Counted from the first letter of the stretch, positions 1 to 6,746 are shown. The stretch is DNA of 6,963 nucleotides from Clostridia bacterium (GCA_017935825.1 JAGBGW010000035.1:1-6963), one strand, 5' to 3'. A program made the numbers and translations. Notes: a model not told the origin generated them from the letters alone.

Positions 1-207
1 AATATCCTGCAGCGTCAGGAGCCCAAGTTTGCCTGCGACTGCTCCCGTGAGCGCATCGAGCGCGCACTGATCGCAATGGGCTATGATGAACTCAAAGCCA
101 TGCGTGATGAGGACGGCAAGGCGGAACTTTGGTGCAATTTCTGCAACACTACCTACGACTTCTCCGGCGAGGACTTGGACGCACTGCTTGAGACCATGCG
201 CCGCTAA
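1..207 (+). CDS. hslO: Hsp33 redox-regulated chaperone, C-terminal fragment
   Basis: This is the last 68 residues of an open frame that enters from the left edge; its start is outside the window. Hsp33 is a cytoplasmic holdase chaperone that is activated when oxidative stress releases zinc from a four-cysteine centre. What is seen is a CxC pair (Cys12 and Cys14 of the fragment, in the motif ACDCSRERIERAL) and a CxxC pair (Cys45 and Cys48, in LWCNFCNTTYDF). The spacing of about 30 residues and the C-terminal position match the Hsp33 zinc-switch domain. All four zinc ligands are present, so the redox switch should be intact. The frame ends at TAA 205-207, and the next gene starts 38 bases later with no visible terminator between them, which suggests co-transcription. 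The N-terminal substrate-binding domain cannot be judged. Confidence 0.93.
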   Translation, partial: NILQRQEPKFACDCSRERIERALIAMGYDELKAMRDEDGKAELWCNFCNTTYDFSGEDLDALLETMRR

Positions 208-231
208 GTATTGAAAAAATCTTTGATCGAC

Positions 232-239
232 AGGAGGTG
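232..239 (+). promoter_or_regulatory. Ribosome binding site that fixes a TTG start
   Basis: The strong Shine-Dalgarno sequence AGGAGGTG covers the first in-frame GTG (237-239), so that GTG cannot be the initiator. The next in-frame start codon, TTG at 246, lies 8 bases after AGGAGG, which is ideal spacing. The TPR protein therefore most likely starts at 246. Confidence 0.8.
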
Positions 240-245
240 ACACGC

Positions 246-1958
246 TTGAAGGAAAATGAAACGGGTTCTTCCAAAATTGTCCCCATTGGACAGGGGCATG
301 CATTTTACCAAAAGCGTGCCGTCAAACATGTGGATCGGGACAATGTAAAGCAAGCGGCTTACTTTGCCGCCCGCGCTGCCTTGATGCAGCCAGAGGATGT
401 GCAAAGCCGCTATGAACTTGCTGCCATCTACGCCCAGATGAGCCGCTTTGAGCAGTCCAATGCACTTTTGATCGGCATGCTCCACGAGCATCCCGACAAC
501 GAAGCGGAAGTTTGGTACGCACTTGGATGCAACCTGACCGCCATGCAGCAGTATGCCTTTGCGCGGGATGCGCTGAAGCACTGTCTGGCGATCGAGACGG
601 GGGATACGCTCCTTGCCCACGAGGCGATGGATGTGCTGGAACCCATTGAGGAATACTGCAGCGACGATCCGCAGGATCAGACCACATGGTATCTGCATCA
701 CCGCATCATGGAAGCGCGCATTTTGTTAAAAGAAGGCAAGCTTGAACAGGCGCGGGATCTGTTTGCCCATGTGGACATCGTGGAACCGCTTTTTATGGAC
801 ACACGCGATGACTTTGCCCGTACGCTGTTTTTGATGGGCGATCACAGGGAAGCCATCCGCCTTTGCAACTGGGTCATCAAGCGCTATCCAAGGGACGTGA
901 TCGCGCTGTGCTACCTTGTGCAGTTTTATCAGGGCACGGGGGAGGAACAAAAGCTTGCCCAAACGCTGGAAAGCCTTCGGGGCTTGAGCTTTGAACGGGA
1001 TATGGAGTCGCCCGACGATTTACTGGAAGTTGCTCGTGCGTTCTACGTGGCAGGCTGTCTGGATGAAGCTTTGGTGCGGTTGACGAGCGTGCTTCGCATG
1101 ATGCCCTGCGAAAGATGCGCCATGCACCTTCGGGCAGCTTGTTTCTACCTGCAGGGCGATTACGACAAGGCCTCGCAGATCTGGCGCGACATGACACGCA
1201 TTGATCCTTTGGACTACGCGGCAAATTACTATTTGCAGCATACGATCCGTGTCAAAAACGGAAAGTCCAATGCGCGTGACCGGATCGATCCGTGGGGGGC
1301 ACTGCCCAACAGCGAGTACATGCGTGCCATCGTGCGACTGAACACGCTGATCGAAAACATGGACGATGCAAGGACGCTTTGGCAGCAGCACGATGTGCAG
1401 ACCATATCCTTGGTGCACTGGGGCATGACCCAGCAGGCACTTCGAAAGACTTTGGTGGTCTTCCTTTGCATGATGGGCGATGCAAGAGCCCAGCAGATGC
1501 TTCGCAATCTGCTTTTCAACATTGCAGAATCCGAAGGGATGAAGCAGCATGTCTGTGCGGCGCTGAAGACCATGGGCGCAGAAGAACCTTACTACGTCAC
1601 GGCACTTGATTCCATCGCCGTGGTGCAGGTGCAAAAGAAAGAACTTTCGCCGCAGGAGAGGGATTCGCAAAAAGTTCTTTCCATGGTGCTTGACCAGATG
1701 GAGGACTGCCTTGAAGACGGCTGGTATGACGATATCGAGTCGATTTGGAATGCATATACCGAGTCTGCTCAGCCGTGGACACCTATTGTGTCTCATGCAG
1801 CTTATGCGGCGGCGCTTGTGTACTGCTACTGGATGCAAAAGGGAAGCCCCGTGACCAAGACGTCTGTCATCCGCAAATTTGAAACTACCCTTGCCACCTT
1901 CAACCGCGCACTTGCAAAAATTGTTGCGGCGAACCATAACGTTCAAAAGGAGGAATAA
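246..1958 (+). CDS. TPR-repeat protein of unknown function
   Basis: This gene encodes 570 residues starting at TTG 246, chosen because the Shine-Dalgarno sequence overlaps the upstream GTG. No signal peptide or membrane segment is visible, so the protein is probably cytoplasmic. Helical repeats of tetratricopeptide type are seen in at least three blocks. Residues about 30-118 hold roughly two to three units with the usual small and aromatic residues (for example RYELAAIYAQMSRFEQS and YALGCNLTAMQQYAFARDAL). Residues about 150-215 include EARILLKEGKLEQARDLF and FLMGDHREAIRL. Residues about 258-325 include ARAFYVAGCLDEALVRL and YLQGDYDKASQIW. Residues from about 345 to the end are helical but not clearly TPR. 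TPR arrays bind protein partners; no catalytic motif is visible. It lies between hslO and an HD phosphohydrolase gene, and its stop is 2 bases before the next start. The partner and role are unknown to me. Confidence 0.85.
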   Translation: MKENETGSSKIVPIGQGHAFYQKRAVKHVDRDNVKQAAYFAARAALMQPEDVQSRYELAAIYAQMSRFEQSNALLIGMLHEHPDNEAEVWYALGCNLTAMQQYAFARDALKHCLAIETGDTLLAHEAMDVLEPIEEYCSDDPQDQTTWYLHHRIMEARILLKEGKLEQARDLFAHVDIVEPLFMDTRDDFARTLFLMGDHREAIRLCNWVIKRYPRDVIALCYLVQFYQGTGEEQKLAQTLESLRGLSFERDMESPDDLLEVARAFYVAGCLDEALVRLTSVLRMMPCERCAMHLRAACFYLQGDYDKASQIWRDMTRIDPLDYAANYYLQHTIRVKNGKSNARDRIDPWGALPNSEYMRAIVRLNTLIENMDDARTLWQQHDVQTISLVHWGMTQQALRKTLVVFLCMMGDARAQQMLRNLLFNIAESEGMKQHVCAALKTMGAEEPYYVTALDSIAVVQVQKKELSPQERDSQKVLSMVLDQMEDCLEDGWYDDIESIWNAYTESAQPWTPIVSHAAYAAALVYCYWMQKGSPVTKTSVIRKFETTLATFNRALAKIVAANHNVQKEE

Positions 1959-1960
1959 AC

Positions 1961-2662
1961 ATGCTTTCTTTGACGGATATCAGAAACGATGCCGAGATCA
2001 CCCAGCTGATCGGCTCGGCAAACCATGTTTTAAAAGAGATCGGCTACACCGATCATGGCCCAAGACACACAGGCTATGTCAGCCGCGTTACGGCGGATAT
2101 TCTGAAAGCTTTGGGCTATGACGAGCGCACGGTGGAACTGGGCGCCATCGCAGGCTGGATGCACGATGTGGGCAATGCCATCAACCGTTTGAACCACGGC
2201 ATCACAGGCGCACAGATGGTGTACTTCCTTTTAACCGCCCGCGGCATGGCATATGAGGAGGTCTGCAAGATCGTCTCTGCCATCGGCAACCATGAGGAGG
2301 GCACGGGCCGCGTGGTCAGCGAGATTTCCGCAGCCTTGATCTTGGCGGACAAATCCGATGCACACCGCACCCGCGTGCGCAGAAATCAGTATAACGAAAA
2401 CGACATTCACGACCGTGTCAACTATGCCATTTCCCATAGCTTTCTGGCTGTGGATAAGGAAGAGGGCGTGATCACCTTTGAGCTTGAAATGGGGGAGACT
2501 TCTTCCATCATCGAGTTTTTGCAGATCTACCTTTCCAGAATGCGCATGTGCGAGGAGGCAGCGGCTTATTTGAACTGTGTGTTCCGCCTTGTCATCAACG
2601 GCATGACCGTCAACCAGACCCGTGAATTTGCACAGAATAAAGGAGTAGTAATCGATGAGTGA
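1961..2662 (+). CDS. HD-domain metal-dependent phosphohydrolase
   Basis: This gene encodes 233 residues and starts at an ATG preceded by AAAAGGAGG (1946-1954). The HD superfamily hydrolyses phosphate esters of nucleotides or related compounds using one or two divalent metals. The ligand set is visible: His36 (in DHGPRHTGYV), His68-Asp69 (in GWMHDVGNA), His79 (in LNHGITGA), His111 (in GNHEEG) and Asp130 (in ILADKSDAH). The HD core covers about residues 15-160. The C-terminal 70 residues form an accessory part, including ITFELEMGE and a helical region at about 182-222, that I do not recognise. The extra His79 and His111 suggest a two-metal site as in nucleotide or cyclic-nucleotide hydrolases, but the substrate cannot be read from the sequence. 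The gene is 2 bases after the TPR gene and overlaps the methyltransferase gene by 8 bases, so translation of the three is probably coupled. Confidence 0.88.
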   Translation: MLSLTDIRNDAEITQLIGSANHVLKEIGYTDHGPRHTGYVSRVTADILKALGYDERTVELGAIAGWMHDVGNAINRLNHGITGAQMVYFLLTARGMAYEEVCKIVSAIGNHEEGTGRVVSEISAALILADKSDAHRTRVRRNQYNENDIHDRVNYAISHSFLAVDKEEGVITFELEMGETSSIIEFLQIYLSRMRMCEEAAAYLNCVFRLVINGMTVNQTREFAQNKGVVIDE

Positions 2663-3806
2663 TACCTATCGCTGGATGGCCACTGCGGCATTCGGTCTGG
2701 AAGGCATCGTAGCCCGTGAGCTGCGTGACCTGCACATGGACGAAGTGACCTGCGAAAACGGCCGCGTCTTTTTCAGTGGCGGTCCTGAGGCAGGTGCAAA
2801 GGCCAACATGTGGCTTCGCTGTGCAGACCGCGTGTTTTTGATCATGGGCACCTTCAAGGCAAAGACCTTTGAGGAGCTTTTTCAGGGTGTGCGTGCACTG
2901 CCCTGGGCGGAGCTTCTGCCCAAGGATGCAAACTTCCCCGTGTCCCGTGTCAAATCCCACGCAAGCACGCTGTATTCCCTGCGCGACATCCAGTCCATCA
3001 GCAAAAAGGCGATGGTGGAGGCCATGCGCGGCGCATACCACATCAACTGGTTTGAGGAAACCGGCGCAAAATTCCCTGTGGAAGTTGCCATCAACAACGA
3101 TATCGTAACGGTTGCCGTAGATACCAGCGGCAGCGGTCTGCATCGCCGCGGTTATCGTCCCATCATGGGCGAGGCACCTCTTCGCGAGACCCTGGCGGCA
3201 GCCATGGTAAAATTGGTGCGCTATCGCGGCAATGAGCCTTTTATGGACCCCATGTGCGGCATGGGTACGCTGCCTGTGGAAGCCGCCATGCAGGCTTACA
3301 ACATCGCACCCGGTCTTTTCAGAAGCTACGCCTGCGAAAAGTGGCCTATGTACGGTCGTGAGGATTGGAGAAGATTCCGCGCAGAGGCACGGGATGCACG
3401 CATCCGCGAGGAACTTGCACCCATCATGGGCAGCGACATCGACCCCCGTGCGGTGGATGTGGCGCGCCGCCATGTGGATATGGCAGGTCTTTCCCAGCAG
3501 ATCAAGATCAGAAAGCTGGACGTGCGCCAGATTCAATCCCGCGACGACCGCGGCATTATCCTGAGCAATCCGCCCTACGGCGAACGATTGCTGGATCAAA
3601 AGAGTGCCGCCCTTCTTGCAAAGGAAACGGGTCAGGTACTTCGCGCAAAGCTGCCCAACTGGCGCGTGGGCATGCTGTGCGCACTGGAGGATTTTGAAAA
3701 GCACTACGGTCAGCAGAGCACCATGAACCGCAAGCTGTACAATGCAAAACTCAAGTGCTACTTCTACTTGTTCGATCCCAATAAGACGGACAAGCGCGGC
3801 AAATAA
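2655..3806 (+). CDS. rlmL: THUMP-domain 23S rRNA guanine-N2 methyltransferase, RlmL/YpsC family
   Basis: This gene encodes 383 residues, the usual size for the single-domain Gram-positive form; the E. coli RlmL is a longer fusion with RlmK. The family transfers a methyl group from S-adenosylmethionine to the exocyclic N2 of a guanine in 23S rRNA. In order, there is an N-terminal ferredoxin-like part and THUMP domain (about 1-155), the linker motif RGYR (165-168), and a Rossmann-fold methyltransferase domain. That domain has SAM motif I DPMCGMGT (198-205), the acidic SAM-ribose loop GSDIDPRAV (259-267) and the catalytic motif IV SNPPYGERL (304-312). The family C-terminal signature NRKLYNAKLKCYFYLF is at 358-373. 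The Met in motif I replaces the more usual Ser, probably without effect. The ATG lies inside the end of the HD gene (8-base overlap), with AAAGGAG at 2638-2644. The exact target nucleotide is inferred from the family; B. subtilis YpsC is the nearest named relative I recall. Confidence 0.9.
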   Translation: MSDTYRWMATAAFGLEGIVARELRDLHMDEVTCENGRVFFSGGPEAGAKANMWLRCADRVFLIMGTFKAKTFEELFQGVRALPWAELLPKDANFPVSRVKSHASTLYSLRDIQSISKKAMVEAMRGAYHINWFEETGAKFPVEVAINNDIVTVAVDTSGSGLHRRGYRPIMGEAPLRETLAAAMVKLVRYRGNEPFMDPMCGMGTLPVEAAMQAYNIAPGLFRSYACEKWPMYGREDWRRFRAEARDARIREELAPIMGSDIDPRAVDVARRHVDMAGLSQQIKIRKLDVRQIQSRDDRGIILSNPPYGERLLDQKSAALLAKETGQVLRAKLPNWRVGMLCALEDFEKHYGQQSTMNRKLYNAKLKCYFYLFDPNKTDKRGK

Positions 3807-3816
3807 AAAAATCCAT

Positions 3817-3857
3817 ATCCGTACACGCCTGCATTCGAGCGGATGTGTGCGGATTTG
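3817..3857 (+). terminator. Imperfect hairpin, probable weak terminator after rlmL
   Basis: Just after the rlmL stop there is an A-tract (3804-3811) and then two arms of 16 bases, 3817-3832 and 3839-3854, around a 6-base loop. The stem has one mismatch and several G-T wobbles. Only three T residues follow directly (3854-3856), then GAC and three more T residues. The stem is long enough for an intrinsic terminator, but the T-tract is poor, so termination may be partial. Confidence 0.5.
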
Positions 3858-3860
3858 ACT

Positions 3861-3889
3861 TTGACGCAGTGCGGGCAAAGTATTATGAT
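3861..3889 (+). promoter_or_regulatory. Sigma-A-type promoter for the HlyD-like/yggS/sepF/yggT operon
   Basis: A -35 box TTGACG (3861-3866) and a -10 box TATGAT (3884-3889) are separated by exactly 17 bases; each matches the consensus at five of six positions. Transcription would begin near 3896, giving a leader of about 33 bases before the ATG at 3929. The -35 box starts only a few bases after the hairpin that closes the preceding operon. A second TTGACT at 3855-3860 is adjacent but is less well spaced. Confidence 0.7.
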
Positions 3890-3928
3890 GATAGATGTGA
3901 TGAATAAAATGCAAAGGTGGTGTGATCG

Positions 3929-5110
3929 ATGCGTGCAAAACGAAAAAGAAAAATCAGCCTGCAGCCGCGATTTTTTGTAATATTGACGGTTTTGATCGTA
4001 CTGATCGCAACGCCCTGTGTTTTGCTTGCCACACGACAAAAGCATATGACGCTTTATACCGGTGCACTGACCCAGCGCCTGGAAGCAGATGCGGTGGTCA
4101 TTCGCCGCGAGACCGTGGTGGCTGCCCAGCAGACGGGACAGATCGACATGCTGGTGGCAGAAGGCACCATCGCAGCGCAGGGGGAAGATGTGGTACAGGT
4201 CTACAGCGCCGACTACGATGCCGATGCGCTGGACGATCTTGCACAATTGCGTGACCGCATCATAACCTACCAGCGCCACGACATTTTAGGCGATGTGTTT
4301 GATGCGGATCTGGCGATGATGGATGCGCAGATCGATGATGTGACGGGACAAATCGCCGATGCGGCAAAGGTGGGGGATCATGCACGGATGCGGCAGCTTT
4401 CCCGGGCATTGGATGATCTGCTTGCAGAGCGAAGCGATTACCTTCGAAGAAACTATCGTATCGATGACGAACTTTCCTCCATGCTGCAGCAGGAAAAAGA
4501 TCTGCAGCAGAAGATCGACAACTGGACCACTGTGGTGCAATCGCCCCATGCAGGACATGTCAGCTTTTACATGGACGGCTGTGAGCATCTTTTAAATGCC
4601 GACATGCTGCAGACATTGGATGCAAGAAGCCTTGCCTCTGCCGTTTCGCAGGCATCGCAAAAACGGGTGACACAGGCGGCGGAATATACTTCACTTTTCC
4701 GCGTAGTGGATCCATCGGGTTTCTACCTTGCGCTGCCGCTGGATGAATCGATGGAACTTGTGCAGGGCAAGACCTACCGCATTGATATCCGTGAGGCAGG
4801 ACAAAGCTACACCGCAACGCTTTTGATCGGTGACCAATATACAAAAAACGGTCTGCACGTCTTTTTTATCGAAGAAGATCCATCAAGCGTGCTGCGTCTT
4901 CGCAATGTGCATATCACCATCGAAAAGTCCTTTGAAGGGCTTTGCATCACCCGCCGTGCGCTGCAAAAACAGGACGGGCAGTATGGGGTATATGTATTGT
5001 CGGGGCAGGATAAGACCTTTATCCCTGTGAGCATCCTTGCACGACAAGGTAAGGAACTTGTGATCGAATCGCCGCAGCTTGCCATTGGGCAGATGCTGCT
5101 TTTGAAATAG
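3929..5110 (+). CDS. Membrane-anchored HlyD-like (membrane fusion protein family) adaptor
   Basis: This gene encodes 393 residues, with AAAGGTGG (3913-3920) ahead of the ATG. The N-terminus has a basic start (RAKRKRK) followed by one hydrophobic segment at about 14-35 without a clear signal peptidase site, so the protein is probably anchored in the cytoplasmic membrane with its body outside. The body has the order expected of membrane fusion proteins: a first half of a lipoyl-like domain (about 57-92, with TGQIDMLVAEGTIAAQGEDV), a charged helical hairpin or coiled coil (about 98-200), the second lipoyl half (about 203-217, SPHAGHVSFYMDG), and beta-rich parts to the end (GVYVLSGQDKTFIPVSIL at 353-370). 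Such proteins usually pair with ABC or RND exporters, but no transporter gene is next to this one. It begins the yggS-sepF-yggT operon, and yggS starts 11 bases after its stop. I recall similar proteins at this position in other Clostridia; their function is not established to my knowledge. Confidence 0.78.
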   Translation: MRAKRKRKISLQPRFFVILTVLIVLIATPCVLLATRQKHMTLYTGALTQRLEADAVVIRRETVVAAQQTGQIDMLVAEGTIAAQGEDVVQVYSADYDADALDDLAQLRDRIITYQRHDILGDVFDADLAMMDAQIDDVTGQIADAAKVGDHARMRQLSRALDDLLAERSDYLRRNYRIDDELSSMLQQEKDLQQKIDNWTTVVQSPHAGHVSFYMDGCEHLLNADMLQTLDARSLASAVSQASQKRVTQAAEYTSLFRVVDPSGFYLALPLDESMELVQGKTYRIDIREAGQSYTATLLIGDQYTKNGLHVFFIEEDPSSVLRLRNVHITIEKSFEGLCITRRALQKQDGQYGVYVLSGQDKTFIPVSILARQGKELVIESPQLAIGQMLLLK

Positions 5111-5121
5111 GAGAGAAGATA

Positions 5122-5823
5122 ATGCAGACAAGCATTGCAGAAAATATTCAAAGTGTATGGAATAAGATCGATGCGGCATGCAAACGTGCGGGACGTGATG
5201 CAAGTGAAGTGACATTGATCGCTGTGACCAAGACCGTCAGTGCCCAAACTGCACAGCTTGCCATCGATGCAGGCATTTGTGATATCGGCGAAAACCGCGT
5301 GCAGGAGTATCAAAATAAGGTGAATCACATCGATTCACAAATAAACGTGCATTTTATTGGACAATTGCAAAGAAATAAGGTAAAATATATTGTATCGGAT
5401 GTTGCTTGTATTCATTCGGTGGACAGGCTTTCTCTTGCACAGGAGATTCAGCGGCGCGCGCAGGGCGTGGGGCGCTGTATCGACGTGCTGATTCAGGTCG
5501 GCTTCGATGACGACGAAAACAGGGGCGGTGTCAAGGAGGCAGAGCTTTTTGATCTGGCATGTCAGATCGAAAAGATGGAAAATCTGCATCTTTGCGGTCT
5601 TATGTGTGTGGCGCCTGTGAACGCTGATGAAGGGCAGACCCGCGCATGCTTCCGTCAGCTTCGCATTTTGCGAGATAAACTTTCTGCGCAGCTTGGAAGA
5701 ACGCTTCCCCATCTTTCCATGGGAATGAGCTGCGATTACGAACTGGCGGTGGAAGAAGGTGCTACCTTCGTTCGCGTGGGTACAACGATCTTTGGCGCAA
5801 GAAACTACGAAGTGCGCGCTTGA
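5122..5823 (+). CDS. yggS: YggS/PLPBP family pyridoxal-phosphate homeostasis protein
   Basis: This gene encodes 233 residues, a typical length; it is called ylmE in Bacillus. The family binds pyridoxal 5'-phosphate on a TIM-barrel fold like the N-domain of alanine racemase, has no known enzymatic activity, and helps keep PLP, amino acid and keto acid pools balanced. Visible landmarks are the PLP lysine Lys37 (in TLIAVTKTVS), GENRVQE (56-62), HFIGQLQRNK (77-86), GLMCVAP (159-165), SMGMSCDYELAV (199-210) and the phosphate-binding end VRVGTTIFGAR (217-227). The usual VN at the strand after residue 120 reads IQVGFDDDENRGG here, so the Asn common at this point is Gly127; this is a mild deviation. 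The start is ATG 5122 with AGGAGA at 5109-5114. The gene lies just ahead of sepF, as in most Bacillota. Confidence 0.95.
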   Translation: MQTSIAENIQSVWNKIDAACKRAGRDASEVTLIAVTKTVSAQTAQLAIDAGICDIGENRVQEYQNKVNHIDSQINVHFIGQLQRNKVKYIVSDVACIHSVDRLSLAQEIQRRAQGVGRCIDVLIQVGFDDDENRGGVKEAELFDLACQIEKMENLHLCGLMCVAPVNADEGQTRACFRQLRILRDKLSAQLGRTLPHLSMGMSCDYELAVEEGATFVRVGTTIFGARNYEVRA

Positions 5824-5829
5824 AAGGAG
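5823..5829 (+). promoter_or_regulatory. Ribosome binding site of sepF with long spacing
   Basis: AAAGGAG lies directly after the yggS stop and is 13 bases from ATG 5843, longer than the common 6 to 9 bases. A second in-frame ATG at 5861 has only a weak AAGG ahead of it. The first ATG is preferred, but the spacing leaves the start uncertain. Confidence 0.55.
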
Positions 5830-5842
5830 TTTTGAAACACTC

Positions 5843-6442
5843 ATGAAAAAAGGCAAGTTTATGTCCAGATTCTGGGATGCGTTGGGCATTGTTTCCACGG
5901 ATATCGATTCCATCGAGACGCAGGACGATTATCTGGACGATACCGACGAATACCAGCAGGACACCTACGAGGATGCATACCAGCAGGAAGCCTACGAGGC
6001 TGAGCAGACCTATCAGCCCCGGCAGGAGGAGCCGGTCAATACATACAACCGTGCACGTCAAGCACGCACGCAGAAAGGAAGCAACGTAATCAATATGCAG
6101 CAAAGTCAATCTGCCGCACAGCCGCAGAATATCCGCAACATGTCCGCGGTCTCCGTGCTTGTGTATCGTATTTCCAAATTTGATGATTCCCGCGAAGTCA
6201 TTGAAAACGTGAAGAATCAGCGCCCCGTGATCGTGAACATGAACGGTCTGGACGACGATGAGGCACAGCGTTCCCTCGACTTCATCGGCGGTGCTATGTA
6301 CGCGTTGGGCGGCAAAGCTGTCAAGGTCGATTCCAACATCTTTGTGCTTGCTCCCTACAACATCGATATTTCCGCAAACATGGCGGCAGGTACTCCTTCT
6401 TCCTATCAGGCAGAAGAAGACGAGTATTTCTCCGGCATCTGA
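5843..6442 (+). CDS. sepF: Cell division protein SepF
   Basis: This gene encodes 199 residues from ATG 5843 (193 if ATG 5861 is used). SepF binds the C-terminal tail of FtsZ, forms rings or arcs, and anchors the Z-ring to the membrane through an N-terminal amphipathic helix. Here residues 1-17 (MKKGKFMSRFWDALGIV) have the basic and hydrophobic character of such a helix. Residues about 18-66 form an acidic, low-complexity linker rich in Asp, Glu, Gln and Tyr, and about 67-100 form a Gln- and Asn-rich linker. The conserved core runs from about 102 to 177: VSVLVYRISKFDDSREVIEN, then RPVIVNMNGLDDDEAQRSLD, and the glycine-rich dimer helix FIGGAMYALGG (147-157) ending in IFVLAPYNIDIS. A short acidic tail follows. 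The gene starts 19 bases after yggS and ends 11 bases before yggT. The family assignment is secure; only the start is uncertain. Confidence 0.94.
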   Translation: MKKGKFMSRFWDALGIVSTDIDSIETQDDYLDDTDEYQQDTYEDAYQQEAYEAEQTYQPRQEEPVNTYNRARQARTQKGSNVINMQQSQSAAQPQNIRNMSAVSVLVYRISKFDDSREVIENVKNQRPVIVNMNGLDDDEAQRSLDFIGGAMYALGGKAVKVDSNIFVLAPYNIDISANMAAGTPSSYQAEEDEYFSGI

Positions 6443-6453
6443 GCAGGTGCGGC

Positions 6454-6732
6454 GTGAACGCTGTACTTTTTCCGGTGTTTCAGGGTCTGGGTCTCCTGTG
6501 TGAGATCCTGGCTATGGCCATTTTTGTCAATTCCATTATGTCGTGGATCAGTCCCATGGGACAACTGCGTACATTTTTGGATACATTCTGTGAGCCGTTG
6601 GTGGCGCCGTTTCGTGCGCTGCTGGATAAATTCGGCATGACGAGCATGCAGTTGGATTTTTCACCCACGATTGCGATGCTGGTGCTGTTTATGCTCTCCA
6701 GCCTCTTTTCGTCTTTTGCACGGGGCTTCTGA
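6454..6732 (+). CDS. yggT: YggT family integral membrane protein (YlmG)
   Basis: This gene encodes 92 residues from a GTG start preceded by AGGTG (6445-6449). There are two membrane segments, at about 9-32 and 69-89, joined by a short loop. The loop carries the family landmarks: SW at 30-31, EP at 47-48, the PFR motif at 52-54, and DFSP at 68-71. The family is conserved beside sepF in Bacillota and in plastid lineages. It has been linked to membrane and nucleoid organisation, but its molecular role is not settled. Only 11 bases separate it from sepF, so it is very likely in the same transcript. No alternative ATG would keep the first membrane segment whole, which supports the GTG start. Confidence 0.9.
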   Translation: MNAVLFPVFQGLGLLCEILAMAIFVNSIMSWISPMGQLRTFLDTFCEPLVAPFRALLDKFGMTSMQLDFSPTIAMLVLFMLSSLFSSFARGF

Positions 6733-6746
6733 CAAAAATAGCCGTA

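Noticed and set aside
237..245. GTG start for the TPR protein
   Set aside because: This codon is part of the Shine-Dalgarno sequence AGGAGGTG itself; TTG at 246 has proper spacing.
1020..1946. A minus-strand open frame of 308 codons opposite the TPR gene
   Set aside because: It has no recognisable domain, lies fully within the TPR coding region, and is very rich in His, Arg and Cys, as expected from the complement of a coding strand.
2610..3938. A minus-strand open frame of 442 codons opposite rlmL
   Set aside because: It is longer than the + strand gene, but its product is a His- and Cys-rich composition with no recognisable motif. It is antisense to a clear RlmL-family protein with intact SAM motifs, so it is a shadow of a GC-moderate coding region.
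4286..5328. Several minus-strand open frames opposite the HlyD-like and yggS genes
   Set aside because: No start context, no conserved motifs, and full overlap with well-supported + strand genes.
5759..5842. Upstream extension of the sepF frame into yggS
   Set aside because: The frame is open, but the extra residues overlap the conserved C-terminus of yggS in another frame and do not resemble a SepF N-terminus. A ribosome binding site sits after the yggS stop.
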